DNA of 59,492 nucleotides from Diphasiastrum complanatum (taxonomy: Eukaryota; Streptophyta; Lycopodiopsida; Lycopodiales; Lycopodiaceae). Under the pieces are notes generated by a model. The model was not told the origin of the DNA. It searched no databases and saw only the letters and a program-made list of their open reading frames with translations. A program made the translations under genes and the position numbers. The stretch is from NCBI GenBank assembly GCA_029204225.1, contig CM055102.1, forward strand, positions 50,376,426-50,435,917, given 5' to 3'. Shown one piece after another: positions 50,546 through 59,492 of this stretch (positions are counted from its first letter, which is position 1; each line of letters starts with the position of its first letter).

Positions 50546-51489
50546 ATGATCAATAACACGAAGGATAGCAAATCAGGCACCACACATTTCCAGATTAACA
50601 GTTGTGCAACAAGAGGCAGATCCGGAACCAGCACCAATGGACCCAATGGGCCAACCTGTACCTGTCGCTCCCTTGCAAGTAGTCCGGAGAGCACCACGGA
50701 TGGAAATACCAAAATACGACGGATCATCAGATCCCATCCGATTCCTAGCAAGCTTGTGAAATTTACGACGAACGGACACCTGTGGAGAAGCTGATGTTAT
50801 TCCCTATGTCCTTACTGACAGTGGATCAGGATTGGTTTTTCAACCTGTCAGAGGAAGAAAAATCCACCTGGGAAGCGGTTAAAGCAACTCTCATTACGCG
50901 CTTTAAACCAAGAAAGTTCCTAGAAGACCCGTTTCTCCTGCTGAGCAACGTCAAGATGGGAAAACGAGAAAGGGTCCAGGACTATATTGAACGGGTCAAA
51001 CATCTACGATCCGAGTGCAATATAGGCCTAACTCCTGATTATGCGGTGATCATGTGGTTCCTATCCGGATTACCACGAAGCATCAGAAGAGAACTGAAAT
51101 GATGGGAGCAGTATGCTACTCTGCAAGAAGCTATGGAAAATGACGACGAATATCCTTCCAACCACACTCCTACTCCCTCAATTGCATCATCATCATCAAA
51201 CTCATCCGCAATATCCACAAAACTGTTGTTGGAGCAAATGACAAAATTACACAAACAACAGATGGAGCAACTTACGGCGTAGTTTGACCAAAAATTGAAA
51301 GCCTTACAGGGAATTGTAGCAATAACTCCACATCAACCGGAACCAAACTAGCTGCAATATCCTCGACAGGAGAATGTATGGTGTTCAGTATGCACGCAAA
51401 ACCAAACAACAAACGAGTGTCCAATCCTAAAGCAAAATCTGAGACTAACACATAGATTCTACCATCTATGCAATGCAACATCGCACGAT
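50546..51489 (+). pseudogene. Ty3 gag, N-terminal and central part
   Basis: Frame with RMEIPKYDGSSDPIRFLASL, a 1-nt frameshift near 50757, then TPVEKLMLFPMSL, DWFFNLSEEEKSTWEAVK, KMGKRERVQDYIERVKHLR and WFLSGLPRSIRRELK, the capsid region of Ty3 gag. Stops at 51100, 51282 and 51348 interrupt the following coiled, Gln-rich part (EQMTKLHKQQMEQL). A Cys-rich segment CSVCTQNQTTNEC and YHLCNATSHDMAFC precedes the next frame. Confidence 0.88.
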
Positions 51490-52902
51490 ATGGCATTTTG
51501 CTCGGTTAACCCCCGAATTGTTCAACAAAAGAGAAGTCCTTATCAAACTTCCTATCCTTATCATCAAGGGGCACCCAACGCGGCACCAAGGTATGATGCA
51601 CCAAATCAACCACAGCGTATGGCCTTACCTGCTCTACCAGGGCCAGCCAATCAACAAGTGGCCCATGTAAATCTGACAGCAGCAGAACCAGAGATGCAAA
51701 TGCCACCTCAACCTGAGCAGCAGCAATGGTACGAACCAAATGAACCATTTATGGATCCTGCCATAAATGAATATGTTTTGGCCTATGCAACTCAAACTCA
51801 GTGCCAAGGTGGAAGAAATTACGGCTGCTACGGATGCGGTGAAGGACACAGAATAGCAAATTGTCCCTACAAGGGACAATATACAACCTCCTGCCAAGAA
51901 TGCAGTTATGGACACTTTTACAAGAATTGTCCATTGAAACCTGGAACCAGTTCACCTCTTAACCTCATTGCCATACAGCAACCAGCAATTTCAGCAGGGA
52001 TGCCATCAGAAGGTCGACAATTCCATGCTCTTGTGTTAGCTGTTACGCGAGCACAGAAGAGGAAGGAAGAGACTCCCTCACCACCACCATCGATCACTAA
52101 CGACCAACCCTCAACTTCAGTGCCATATTCAAATGTGAGGGAAGAGAGAAGACAATACCAGAAAATAAGACACTGGGTACAAAAAGCACAAGCGGAGGAA
52201 AAAGAACAGGAAAGAGACAATCCCACAGAACCTCCAGTCGGCGTTGAATGGGAACCGCAAGTGGATTCACCACTGCGCACTGATCAGAATGATCGGTTGC
52301 ACCAACATAAACCACCTTTTTACATGGTGGAGCCCGAGGAACCATGCACTGAAAGGCTCACACTTATGCTGTCAAGCCATGTTAGTTTACCACTCAGGGA
52401 ACTACTGCGGATTGCACCACAAGCGCAAAGCCTTCTAGCTGAATGGGCCAAAGTGGATGAGGAGCCAGTAGCGCCTGAGCCCATATATTGTGTGGGCTAT
52501 GATGAAACAAATAACGTCCTCCACATCGGAGCAGCATGGGAAAGTGAGGAACACAACATCACTTTGCCAATCAAACACAAGAGATACGATAGTGATCTAA
52601 AGGGCATTCCACCAACAGTAGTCCAATATACCATACCCTTGTTGGACGGAGCAGTCCCCAAGGTGAGCCGTTACTACCGTTGCAACCCAAATTATATAGA
52701 ATTGATCAAGCAGGAGTTGCAAAAGCTGATGGACGCAGATTTCATTTATGAGATCGAGCACACGGAATGGGTATCGCCGATAGTTATAGTACCCAAGAAG
52801 AATGGAAAAATGCGGATCTGTGTGAATCTAAAGGCGCTAAATGCAGTCACCAGAAAAGACCATTTCTCTTTACCATTTACGGAAAGTGTCCTCGACAGGT
52901 AG
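51490..52902 (+). pseudogene. Ty3 gag C-terminus to RT N-terminus
   Basis: 470-codon frame. Two knuckle-like motifs with CX2CX3HX4C spacing (CYGCGEGHRIANC, CQECSYGHFYKNC), a Ser/Pro/Gln-rich linker, a block LPLRELLRIAPQAQSLLAEW, then RT: KLMDADFIYEIEHTEWVSPI, VPKKNGKMRICVNLKALN and FSLPFTESVLD. No D[ST]G protease motif is visible between gag and RT. The frame ends at a stop at 52900. Confidence 0.85.
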
Positions 52903-53975
52903 CTGGCGCCGAAGCCTACAATTTTATAGATGGCTTCAACGGCTACAACCAAGTGAAAATAGCTCCCCAGGACTAGCACAAGATAGCATTTGCCACGGAA
53001 TGGGGAACCTATGTCTATAAAGTGATTCCATTCGGACTTTGCAATGACCCAAGCACTTTCCAGCGAGTCATGTAGGTGGCATTCAAATATTATTTGCAAA
53101 AATTTCTGGAAATTTTCTTGGACGATCTGTGCGTGCATGGACCAGATTCAGAACACTTATCCAATTTGGAGAAGGTGTTTCAAAAATGTCGCGAATACCA
53201 GATCTTTCTAAATCCAGAAAAATGTCAATTCTGGGTGACACATGGCTTGATTCTCAGCCATATAGTGTCAAGACATGAGATCGCCACAGATCTATCAAAG
53301 ATCAGGATCATTATTGATCTACCACCACCGAGGATGATCCGCGAGGTCTACATTTTCATGGGTCATGCTAACTATTCTAGGATCTTCATTCTTGATTTTG
53401 CGGAGTTAGCTAGATCAATCTACAAACTCACAGTGGATTCACATTGGAATGAGGAGGCCCTAAAGGCTTTCCAAAAGCTTAAGGATGCATTGGTTTCAGC
53501 ACCAATCTTATGCCCACCCAATTGGTCCATTGAGTTTCATGTGCATACGGACGCATCGAAGTATGCAGTTGAAGCAATCTTAACCCAGCCAGGTGAACAC
53601 AAAATGAATTTTCCAATCCGGTTTGCAAGCCGACAACTCAGTGATACCAAAATAAACTATTCAACCATAGAGCGGGAAGCACTGGCAATGATCTATGCGG
53701 TTAAAAAATTTCGACATTACTTGATGGCCACACATTTTGCTTTTTATACGGACCATCAACCCTTGCTTTATCTCGTTAATAAAACTTGCAACATCGAAAG
53801 AATCACCAGATTGCTACTTCTATTATTGGAGTTTGATTTTCGAATAGTAGTTTGCAAGGGAAAACAACACTACATGGCAGATCATGTGTCACGAATCAAG
53901 GGAAAGGAGATTGCGACCCAACCCGACGATGAGTTGGCAGATGCTGTCTTATTTTACGTGGACGTAGTACCATAA
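52903..53975 (+). pseudogene. Ty3 RT core and RNase H
   Basis: YNFIDGFNGYNQVKIAPQD (motif A), a stop at 52974, KVIPFGLCNDPSTFQRVM, a stop at 53073, then the 299-codon frame with EIFLDDLCVHGP (catalytic FLDD in place of YXDD), ILSHIVSRHEIATD, IFMGHANYSRIF, RNase H FHVHTDASKYAVEAILTQPG, EREALAMIYAVKKFRHYL, FYTDHQPLLYLVN and HYMADHVSRIKG. The frame closes with a stop at 53973. Confidence 0.93.
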
Positions 53976-55220
53976 TGGGCTGCCAACATTGTTGAATATC
54001 TAATGCGGGGCCAACCAAAAAATTCACTACCAAAGGCAGAACAGCGGAAATTGATCTTGAAGGCTAGACCTTATCAGCTGATTGTCGGCCAGTTGTACCA
54101 AAGAGGTCTTGATGGAATTCTTCGGCGGTGTATTCTTCCTCATGAGACCACCTAGATCATTTCGCTTTCACATGAAGGCATGGCTGGGGGTCATTTTGCA
54201 TCTGACATTACAGTTCGCAAGATCTTGCAATCAGGATATTGGTGGCCAATGATTTATAAAGATACGGAGAAATACTTGAAAAAGTGTGATGTGTGCCAAA
54301 GGGCAAGGAGACCAACAAGATTGAACTATGATCTACTGCACCCAGTCTTAGCCCAAGCACCGTTCGAAAAATGGAAATTGGATTATATTGGTCCAATTCA
54401 CCCTACAACAAGGAGTTCCCAGGCTCGATACATAATCATAGCCACAGACTACCTCACCAAATGGGTCGAAGCCAAGGCAGTTTGAGTAGCTGATGCTAGG
54501 ACCACTGCCAAGTTTCTTTATGAAAATATCATTGTGCGCTTCGGATGCCCGATGGAGCTAGTCAGTGATCGCAGAAGCCATTTCATCAACGAGACCATCA
54601 AGGTCCTGTTGGAGGAATTCTTTGTATTCCACAGAACTAGTATGTCTTATTATTCTCGTGGTAATGGGCAAGCAAAATCATCCAATAAGATCCTGTGTAG
54701 CATGCTCACGAAAACAGTTGAAGCTAGCAGATCAGATTGGGAACACAAGTTGCATGCTACACTATGGGCATTCAGGACAGCATATAAAGGAAGCACTGAC
54801 CAAACACCCTTCCAATTGGTATATGGTGAGAATGTTGTGATGCCAGTAGAGTTTCTAGTTCCTTCATTAAGGATTGCCACCCCGCAACGTCCTAATGAGT
54901 CCAAATCTCTACAGCTACGCCACGAAGCTCTGCATAAACTCTGTGAAACATGCTTACTAGCTGTGCATGCATTGGTAGCTGAAAAGGAAAGACGCAAAGC
55001 TTGGCATGATCGCAGATTACAAAAGAAGGATCTTCGTTTAGGAGATCTGGTCCTGATGTATAAAACCAAGGCGATCAAGGGAAAATTCATTGGCGAAGGT
55101 CTTTATAGGATCAAGGAAATTCTTAATCATGGAGCCCTGAACTTAGAAAAGCTAGATGGGACGCCATTCGACACACCCATCAATGGTAGCCGGTTGCACA
55201 AGTACTGGCCACCACAGTGA
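53976..55220 (+). pseudogene. Ty3 integrase
   Basis: Zinc-binding N-terminus HEGMAGGHFASD..KKCDVCQRARRP, core LDYIGPIHPTTR (Asp 1) and TDYLTKWVEAKAV, stop at 54483, ELVSDRRSHFINE (Asp 2), GNGQAKSSNK (expected catalytic Glu is Lys), TPFQLVYGENVVMPVEF and a C-terminal basic region ending GSRLHKYWPPQ. Stops also near 54151. It ends at the same point as the reverse copy. Confidence 0.93.
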
Positions 55221-56287
55221 GACAGATCCAGATTGGGGGTGGCACGTTACAAAAAGCTAATCTGCTAAGCCATCACCGCTAGATCTAAGGAAATCAAGCC
55301 AAATCAAGCTAGATCCATCAAGATTTAGCCAAATCTGACAAGATCGGAGAAATCCATCAGAATCCAAGGAGGATTCAGATCTAGATAGGATAAAAAAGGA
55401 AGCATATCATTATATTGACTAATGGATCTACTACCAAGAATCCATCGGAACTTCCAAAGAATCACCAACAGTCAGATCAAGCTTGGATAAAGCTGATTAC
55501 CAGTTTACAAAAGTTAAAAATCAGAAAATATTGAGATCTTGTCAAAAAACACTCTGAAAGAGCACTTTTTTCATGATTTTTTGAGATCCCCTGGGAGATA
55601 GCTCTTGAAAATTGGACAGTCATCAAATCTAACCTAGATGCATCCATGAGAATCTCTGCGAGAGTTCCTGATGGAGGAATCATCATTTTTTAGTGTATGG
55701 GAGAGTTCCCAACAGCTGAATTTTCAGAACCCTCGCAGAGCATTAAGATCATCTTACCAACCCTCGCAAGGTGTCTAAATGGAATCAGAATAGTGAATTA
55801 GCCTGCCTACATGGTTTGATCTTGAAAATCCAATCACAGGAACAAGTTGTGTGAGAGATCACTTCCTGCGAGAGTTAAACCCTTGCATACAGCTTGAACC
55901 CTTGCAGAACCTTCACATAGCAGTCAAATCACCTTCTGAACTCTCGTAGACTTCCCCGAGGTCTTAGAATTTTGTGAAGAAGGTGCCTGCCAAAATTTGG
56001 GTGGAACTAAGCAAGGAAAAGTGGATTCCACCTAATACGCACTCTAAATTCTGCTATATAAGGGCTGAATTTGAGTCATTTGTCACCTTTGCTAGTAAAG
56101 CTCTGTCAAAATTTACTCTAAAATTACCAAGTTCTTCATTTTCAACCAAACTTCCTACCAACTGTCATCTGATATTACTGAACACCGATCTGCGCTCTGA
56201 ACTACACTCCTTATCATCCAACACTTGTTATTCACAGTTTTTTGCCGTTTTTTCTATTTTTTTTTATTACTAATCATCACTGCTAAC
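55221..56287 (+). other. Ty3 spacer between integrase and ORF3, motif-rich
   Basis: Begins GACAGATCCAGATTGGGGGTGGCACG, conserved in the reverse copy. TGCGAGAGTT/AACCCTCGCA motifs cluster at 55640-55960 (near 55655, 55728, 55762, 55867, 55900, 55940). GCTATATAAGGGCTG near 56052 looks like a TATA box for a separate ORF3 transcript. The 99-codon frame 55974-56273 is not conserved as protein. Confidence 0.75.
56052..56062 (+). promoter_or_regulatory. Possible promoter of ORF3
   Basis: CTATATAAGGG about 235 bp upstream of the ORF3 ATG (56288); the matching CTATATAAGGG is present in the reverse copy near 10791-10801. ORF3 may therefore have its own subgenomic promoter, unless it is expressed by splicing. 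Confidence 0.5.
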
Positions 56288-56461
56288 ATGGCCTCCTCAT
56301 TCTCTGAAGACTCTGGCGCCAAACAGGTGATCCAGCATGATATCCTCAAGGCCACACAGATTTGGCTTCTACCCTCTGACGCTCTGTTCCAACCATGGCT
56401 ACAGACAGCCGGCCCACTTCTAGCGGCAATGGATTTTTACCCGGCATTCTTCCATTCTGAT
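56288..56461 (+). pseudogene. Ty3 ORF3, N-terminal fragment (copy C)
   Basis: ATGGCCTCCTCAT start; protein begins MASSFSEDSGAKQVIQ and has LPSDALFQPWLQTAGPLL and AMDFYPAFFHS, clearly the same as copy A. Cut after ~58 codons where copia gag text (NTSIILMLRN) continues the frame. Confidence 0.85.
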
Positions 56462-57516
56462 AACACTTCAATAATCCTCATGCTAAGGAATCAAGTCTTT
56501 CAAAGCATGAAAGGAAGTGGAGAGAGTGGACAAGAGTATGTCCTTAGGATCAAATCTCTTAACAAGGAATTAAGTGCCATAGGAGAGAAGATCCAAGATC
56601 AAGAGCTAGTACAAACCATTTTGAATGCCTAGGTGATGAGTTCACCAACTTGGTCCAATCATTTGCTATTCAAGACACTCTTCCATCCATTGAAAAGTTG
56701 CATAATGTTCTTGTGACCGAGGAGAGTAGACTTCTACACCTCAAGACAAGAATGGATGGCATGTCACTAAATGGAGGAGAGGAGAAAGCAAACTTTACAT
56801 CCAAAGGCAAGAAGAAACAACATCTATTCAAGAAGAATCAAGGCAAGGAGGCTGAGATGAAGAATGGAGGATCTACTTCCAAAGGCAAGGTGAAGAACAA
56901 GGCAAAGCTCAAGTGTTTCTTTTGTGGGAAGAAAGGACACTTTGCCTTGAAATGCTACTTGAAGAAGAATCAACAAGCCAATGGAGATCAAGGGAACATT
57001 GCTCAAGAGGAAGAAGATGAGGATGGGTTTAACACATCCTTAATGGTTGCATCTACACCAACTTCAAGTCAAGACACATGGTGGATAGATAGTGGGGCTA
57101 GTTCCCACATGTCTTTTAACAAGCATTATGTTTCTACTCTTCTAACTTGTAATGACTCTAAGAAGTCAATATACACTGCTAGTGATCAAGCATGCAAGAT
57201 AGATGGCATAGAATCTATTCATCTTTGCTTAGGCACATCTAAAAGGATAGATCTAGATAATGTTTTGAATTTTTCTACCATTTCAAGAAACTTGCTTAGT
57301 GTAGGACAATTAATGGACAATGGACTAGATGTACATTTCAAGAATGGAGTTTGTTCCATCTTGAAAAATGATAAGTGCATAACTAGTGGCATTAAGAAAG
57401 GTAGACTTTTCAAGTTGGATGCTAATGTTGCAAATGAAAGTGTGAACTTTGCTAGGGAGGAGCTATCTCAAGTGGAGCTTTGGCATAAGAGATTAGGCCA
57501 TCCTAACCTTCAAACT
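56462..57516 (+). pseudogene. Copia gag, protease and pre-integrase fragment
   Basis: Starts mid-gag (LRNQVFQSMKGSGESGQEYV, RIKSLNKELSAIGE). A stop/frameshift near 56632 leads to VQSFAIQDTLPSIEKLH, an intact zinc knuckle CFFCGKKGHFALKC, protease WWIDSGASSHMSFN and pre-integrase ISRNLLSVGQLMDNGLD and ELWHKRLGHPNLQ. It ends abruptly at 57516 at a Ty3 LTR fragment. Related to copia A and C but distinct. Confidence 0.92.
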
Positions 57517-57698
57517 TGACATTGTGGCCTCAAGTTTTATTTAATAAACAATAGGGCCCAAGTCTTTTATTTTAGTTACAACTTGACTTGTGTGCTCATT
57601 GGGCCATGGATTTACGCATGCAGGATGCCATGACCCTCGCATCTATTTCTATTTTTCCGACTTTGTTTATTTACAATATGTTGGGGATACCCCCAACA
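57517..57698 (-). mobile_element. Ty3 LTR fragment (5' part of a 3' LTR)
   Basis: 182 bp matching 8137-8315 with many differences (TGCTCATTGGGCCATGG, GCAGGATGCCATG), ending ATACCCCCAACA. In element orientation it follows ORF3 of the rightmost copy. The rest of the LTR is missing. Confidence 0.88.
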
Positions 57699-57744
57699 GG
57701 ACCCACGACCTGAAGTAGTGTAGGTCCCTCGGCACTCTACCGGT

Positions 57745-59120
57745 TTAGTACAGGGTCCTCTTTGTGCACCTCTGATGGATGAGATATCTTGTGACGTCTT
57801 CCATGAATTCCAATCTTGAGAGATTTTTCTTGTTCTTCTGAGTATGAAATGACTTATGTACACTTGTAAGCCAGGCTTGATCAATCCACTGTTGGAATTT
57901 GCTTGGCCAGGGATCGCCGAGTAATGCTGCTTTATAATACACTCACGCCACTGGTAGTTGGTCTTCAAATTTTCTCGAGACCAGGGAGGTATTGGGATCA
58001 AAACAAATAGTTGGCAAAATGTCGTCCAATTTGGTGGGGACTCTTATTAAAAATTCTAAGTCTTGGGCGTATGTTGCGGCCATGCAGGCTATTGGATCTT
58101 GGCAGGTGATGTACTACCTCCCCTACCCTCAAAGATCTAAATGGGCAGAGTGTGGCAGCCCCCTGAAAAAGATTACGCTCAACATGAAGAGTTGGCCGAA
58201 GATGGAATCAGAATATGGGTGAAAAATGGACGTAGATGCCAGGAGGGCTCTCGTTCAGTTCTCATGCGGCTGGAGCCGACCTATGTAGCATCGAATACAA
58301 GTGGCGCTAGAATTACCATCGGGGCTGATTGGGGTTTTTGCTCCATGAATCTTTGACAAGCCTTGAGAGCTTGCTTTGCCTGAGCCAATTCCTGGTTCGC
58401 ACTTGCATGATATCTGTCGACCTGGTAGCTATTCAATATTTGGCTATAAGCTTGCACCTGATGCCGAAATAAGTTTATTTCTGCTTGTGTAATCAGCCTA
58501 TTATTAGGTGTCAGTTGAGCTAACCATGTGGCCTTCTCATTTTGTAAAGCTTGCACCTCCGCTCTCAAACGAGTATTTTTTGTCTCATAAATTTGCAGTT
58601 GTGTCAAGCCATTGGGTAGCTTTTGTTTGAGGCTCCTGGACCTTTGTAGAAACATCCGTGACTGCTTTGAAGAGGATTTGGATATACTGATTAAGGCCAT
58701 ATTTGTGTTGCTGCAGCTTCAAGATCTCCTTACATCCTTCTTGCTCGTGTTGCTGAGCGATTAGCAAGTCTTGCTGGAGCTTTAGAATGGCCGCTCGCAG
58801 TTGTGAGTTATTAGTGGCCAACTATAGTTCTCGGCTGTCCAGTGAAATTTTGGCTGCTACCACATCTTGGATAAAGGTGCCCAAGGTTTGGTAGGTCGTT
58901 GTGAGGTCCTGGGAGTAGCTGGTAGTCTGACACTTGCTGGAGCTGCTTGTGGTGTTGCCCTAGTGGTCTGTACGCCTGTGTCGTCATCTTCAATAAGGTT
59001 CTCTGGCAGCGCCATGCCCTCTGGTGCGGTGGAATCAACACGAAGGGTTGAGAATACAAATTTTGTCAGCACAAATGCTTCATCGGACAACGGTTTGTCA
59101 CCCTCGGCAGTTGTCATGGG
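57745..59120 (-). pseudogene. Ty3 ORF3 (copy B), rearranged
   Basis: Reverse strand from 59117 (MTTAEGDKPLSDEAFVLTK), a Thr/Pro-rich part, a coiled-coil-like part (LRAAILKLQQDLLIAQQHEQ; INLFRHQVQAYSQILNSYQ), then a deletion of the Gln/Ser linker, then the C-terminal block (YITCQDPIACMAATYAQD, VYYKAALLGDPW, VHKSFHTQKN, FMEDVTRYLIHQR) to LY-stop at 57745. The RSKWAECGSPLKKITL-to-DVDARRAL segment (about 58112-58262) is on the opposite strand, so it is inverted relative to copy A. Frameshifts near 58590 and 58810. Confidence 0.8.
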
Positions 59121-59492
59121 AGATGTGGAGGTGTGAGAGTAGTAGCAGTGGTGGAGAGAGGTATAAGAATAGACTGCTCAAAAGAGGGGATGAGAGGAAC
59201 ATAAGGGAACTAGAGGGTGGTGTTAAGGATGAATGGAGACATGGGAGGTGAGGAGTCTTGTCGAGGCGGTAAAAGGTTGATGAGATTCATCCAAGCAAGG
59301 GTGTTGGGAGAGAGCTGTAAGAAGTGGTTATGGGGAGAAGTGTGTTAGAAGTGGATGCAAGAGAGATGGAAGAAGCAATGGTGATGGAAGCAATAGAAGA
59401 TGTGTGAACAGAGGTAGAGGATGTCGGAATGGGAACAAGAGGAGCTGACATAGTGGTAATAGCAGAGGGTTGAGCAGAAGATAAAACTGTGG
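59121..59492 (-). pseudogene. Ser/Thr-rich sequence upstream in ORF3 copy B (window edge)
   Basis: On the reverse strand the first ~65 codons from the window edge read as Ser/Thr/Pro-rich text (SSISLASTSNTLLPITTSYS), then a stop near 59284. It may be a variable part of ORF3 that is absent from copy A. Truncated by the window end. Confidence 0.45.

Larger units (their letters stand above)
48437..56461 (+). mobile_element. Ty3-type element, forward copy, 3'-truncated
   Basis: 5' LTR, tRNA-Asp PBS, 1.3-kb motif-rich leader, gag, RT, RNase H, integrase, 1.1-kb motif-rich spacer, then the first ~58 codons of ORF3, where copia sequence replaces the rest. It is the same family as the nested reverse copy at 7495-15202 and shows the gag and RT that copy lacks. 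Many stops. The 3' LTR is absent. Confidence 0.92.

Noticed and set aside
50485-50779. Reverse-strand frames opposite Ty3 gag
   Set aside because: Antisense shadows; gag text (KYDGSSDPIRFL) is on the forward strand.

Overview
This window looks like nuclear DNA from a land plant with a large, retrotransposon-filled genome. The signs are Ty1/copia elements primed by initiator-Met tRNA, Ty3-type elements primed by tRNA-Asp, a plant-type (nepenthesin/CND41-like) aspartic protease pseudogene, and almost no host genes. The species cannot be named from the sequence; a gymnosperm, fern or angiosperm with a bloated genome would all fit. No prokaryotic feature, rRNA, tRNA or CRISPR array was seen.

Layout. 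1-3.2 kb: AT microsatellites, a twice-frameshifted aspartic protease pseudogene, a 30-bp minisatellite and a TCGA-rich degenerate repeat. 3.2-4.2 kb: a reverse-strand copia RNase H fragment fused to a piece of a non-autonomous element that recurs at 37 kb. 4.2-17.7 kb: copia element A (LTR end, PBS, two partial gag blocks, integrase, RT, RNase H), split by a nested Ty3 element at 7495-15202 with a clean CTCAA target duplication. 17.7-20.1 kb: remnants of a second copia family (B). 20.1-25.7 kb: a third copia family (C) in two head-to-head copies that make a ~740-bp inverted repeat. 25.7-31.7 kb: mostly unclassified DNA with a C21 tract, GC-rich palindromes and a GATCGA-rich stretch. 31.7-47.5 kb: scrambled copia pieces on both strands. 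Within them sits a young LTR element (36909-40383) that carries one intact 680-codon ORF of unknown function and no pol. 48.4-56.5 kb: a forward copy of the Ty3 family (LTR, PBS, gag, RT, RNase H, integrase, start of an extra ORF3). 56.5-57.5 kb: a copia gag-protease fragment. 57.5-59.5 kb: part of a third, reverse copy of the Ty3 family, mainly ORF3.

Three things stand out. (1) The non-autonomous LTR element with the 680-codon ORF has matching LTRs, a polypurine tract and a 5-bp target duplication, but no recognisable retroelement domain; part of the same sequence occurs elsewhere in the window. (2) The Ty3 family carries a conserved ~725-codon accessory ORF downstream of integrase, seen in three copies. 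(3) Both long untranslated stretches of that family are packed with copies, in both orientations, of a 10-bp motif close to TGCGAGAGTT. Nearly all pol genes here carry stops or frameshifts, so mobilisation would need proteins supplied in trans.

Element boundaries given as approximate were placed by eye from where repeat copies diverge. No alignment, database search or structure prediction was run.
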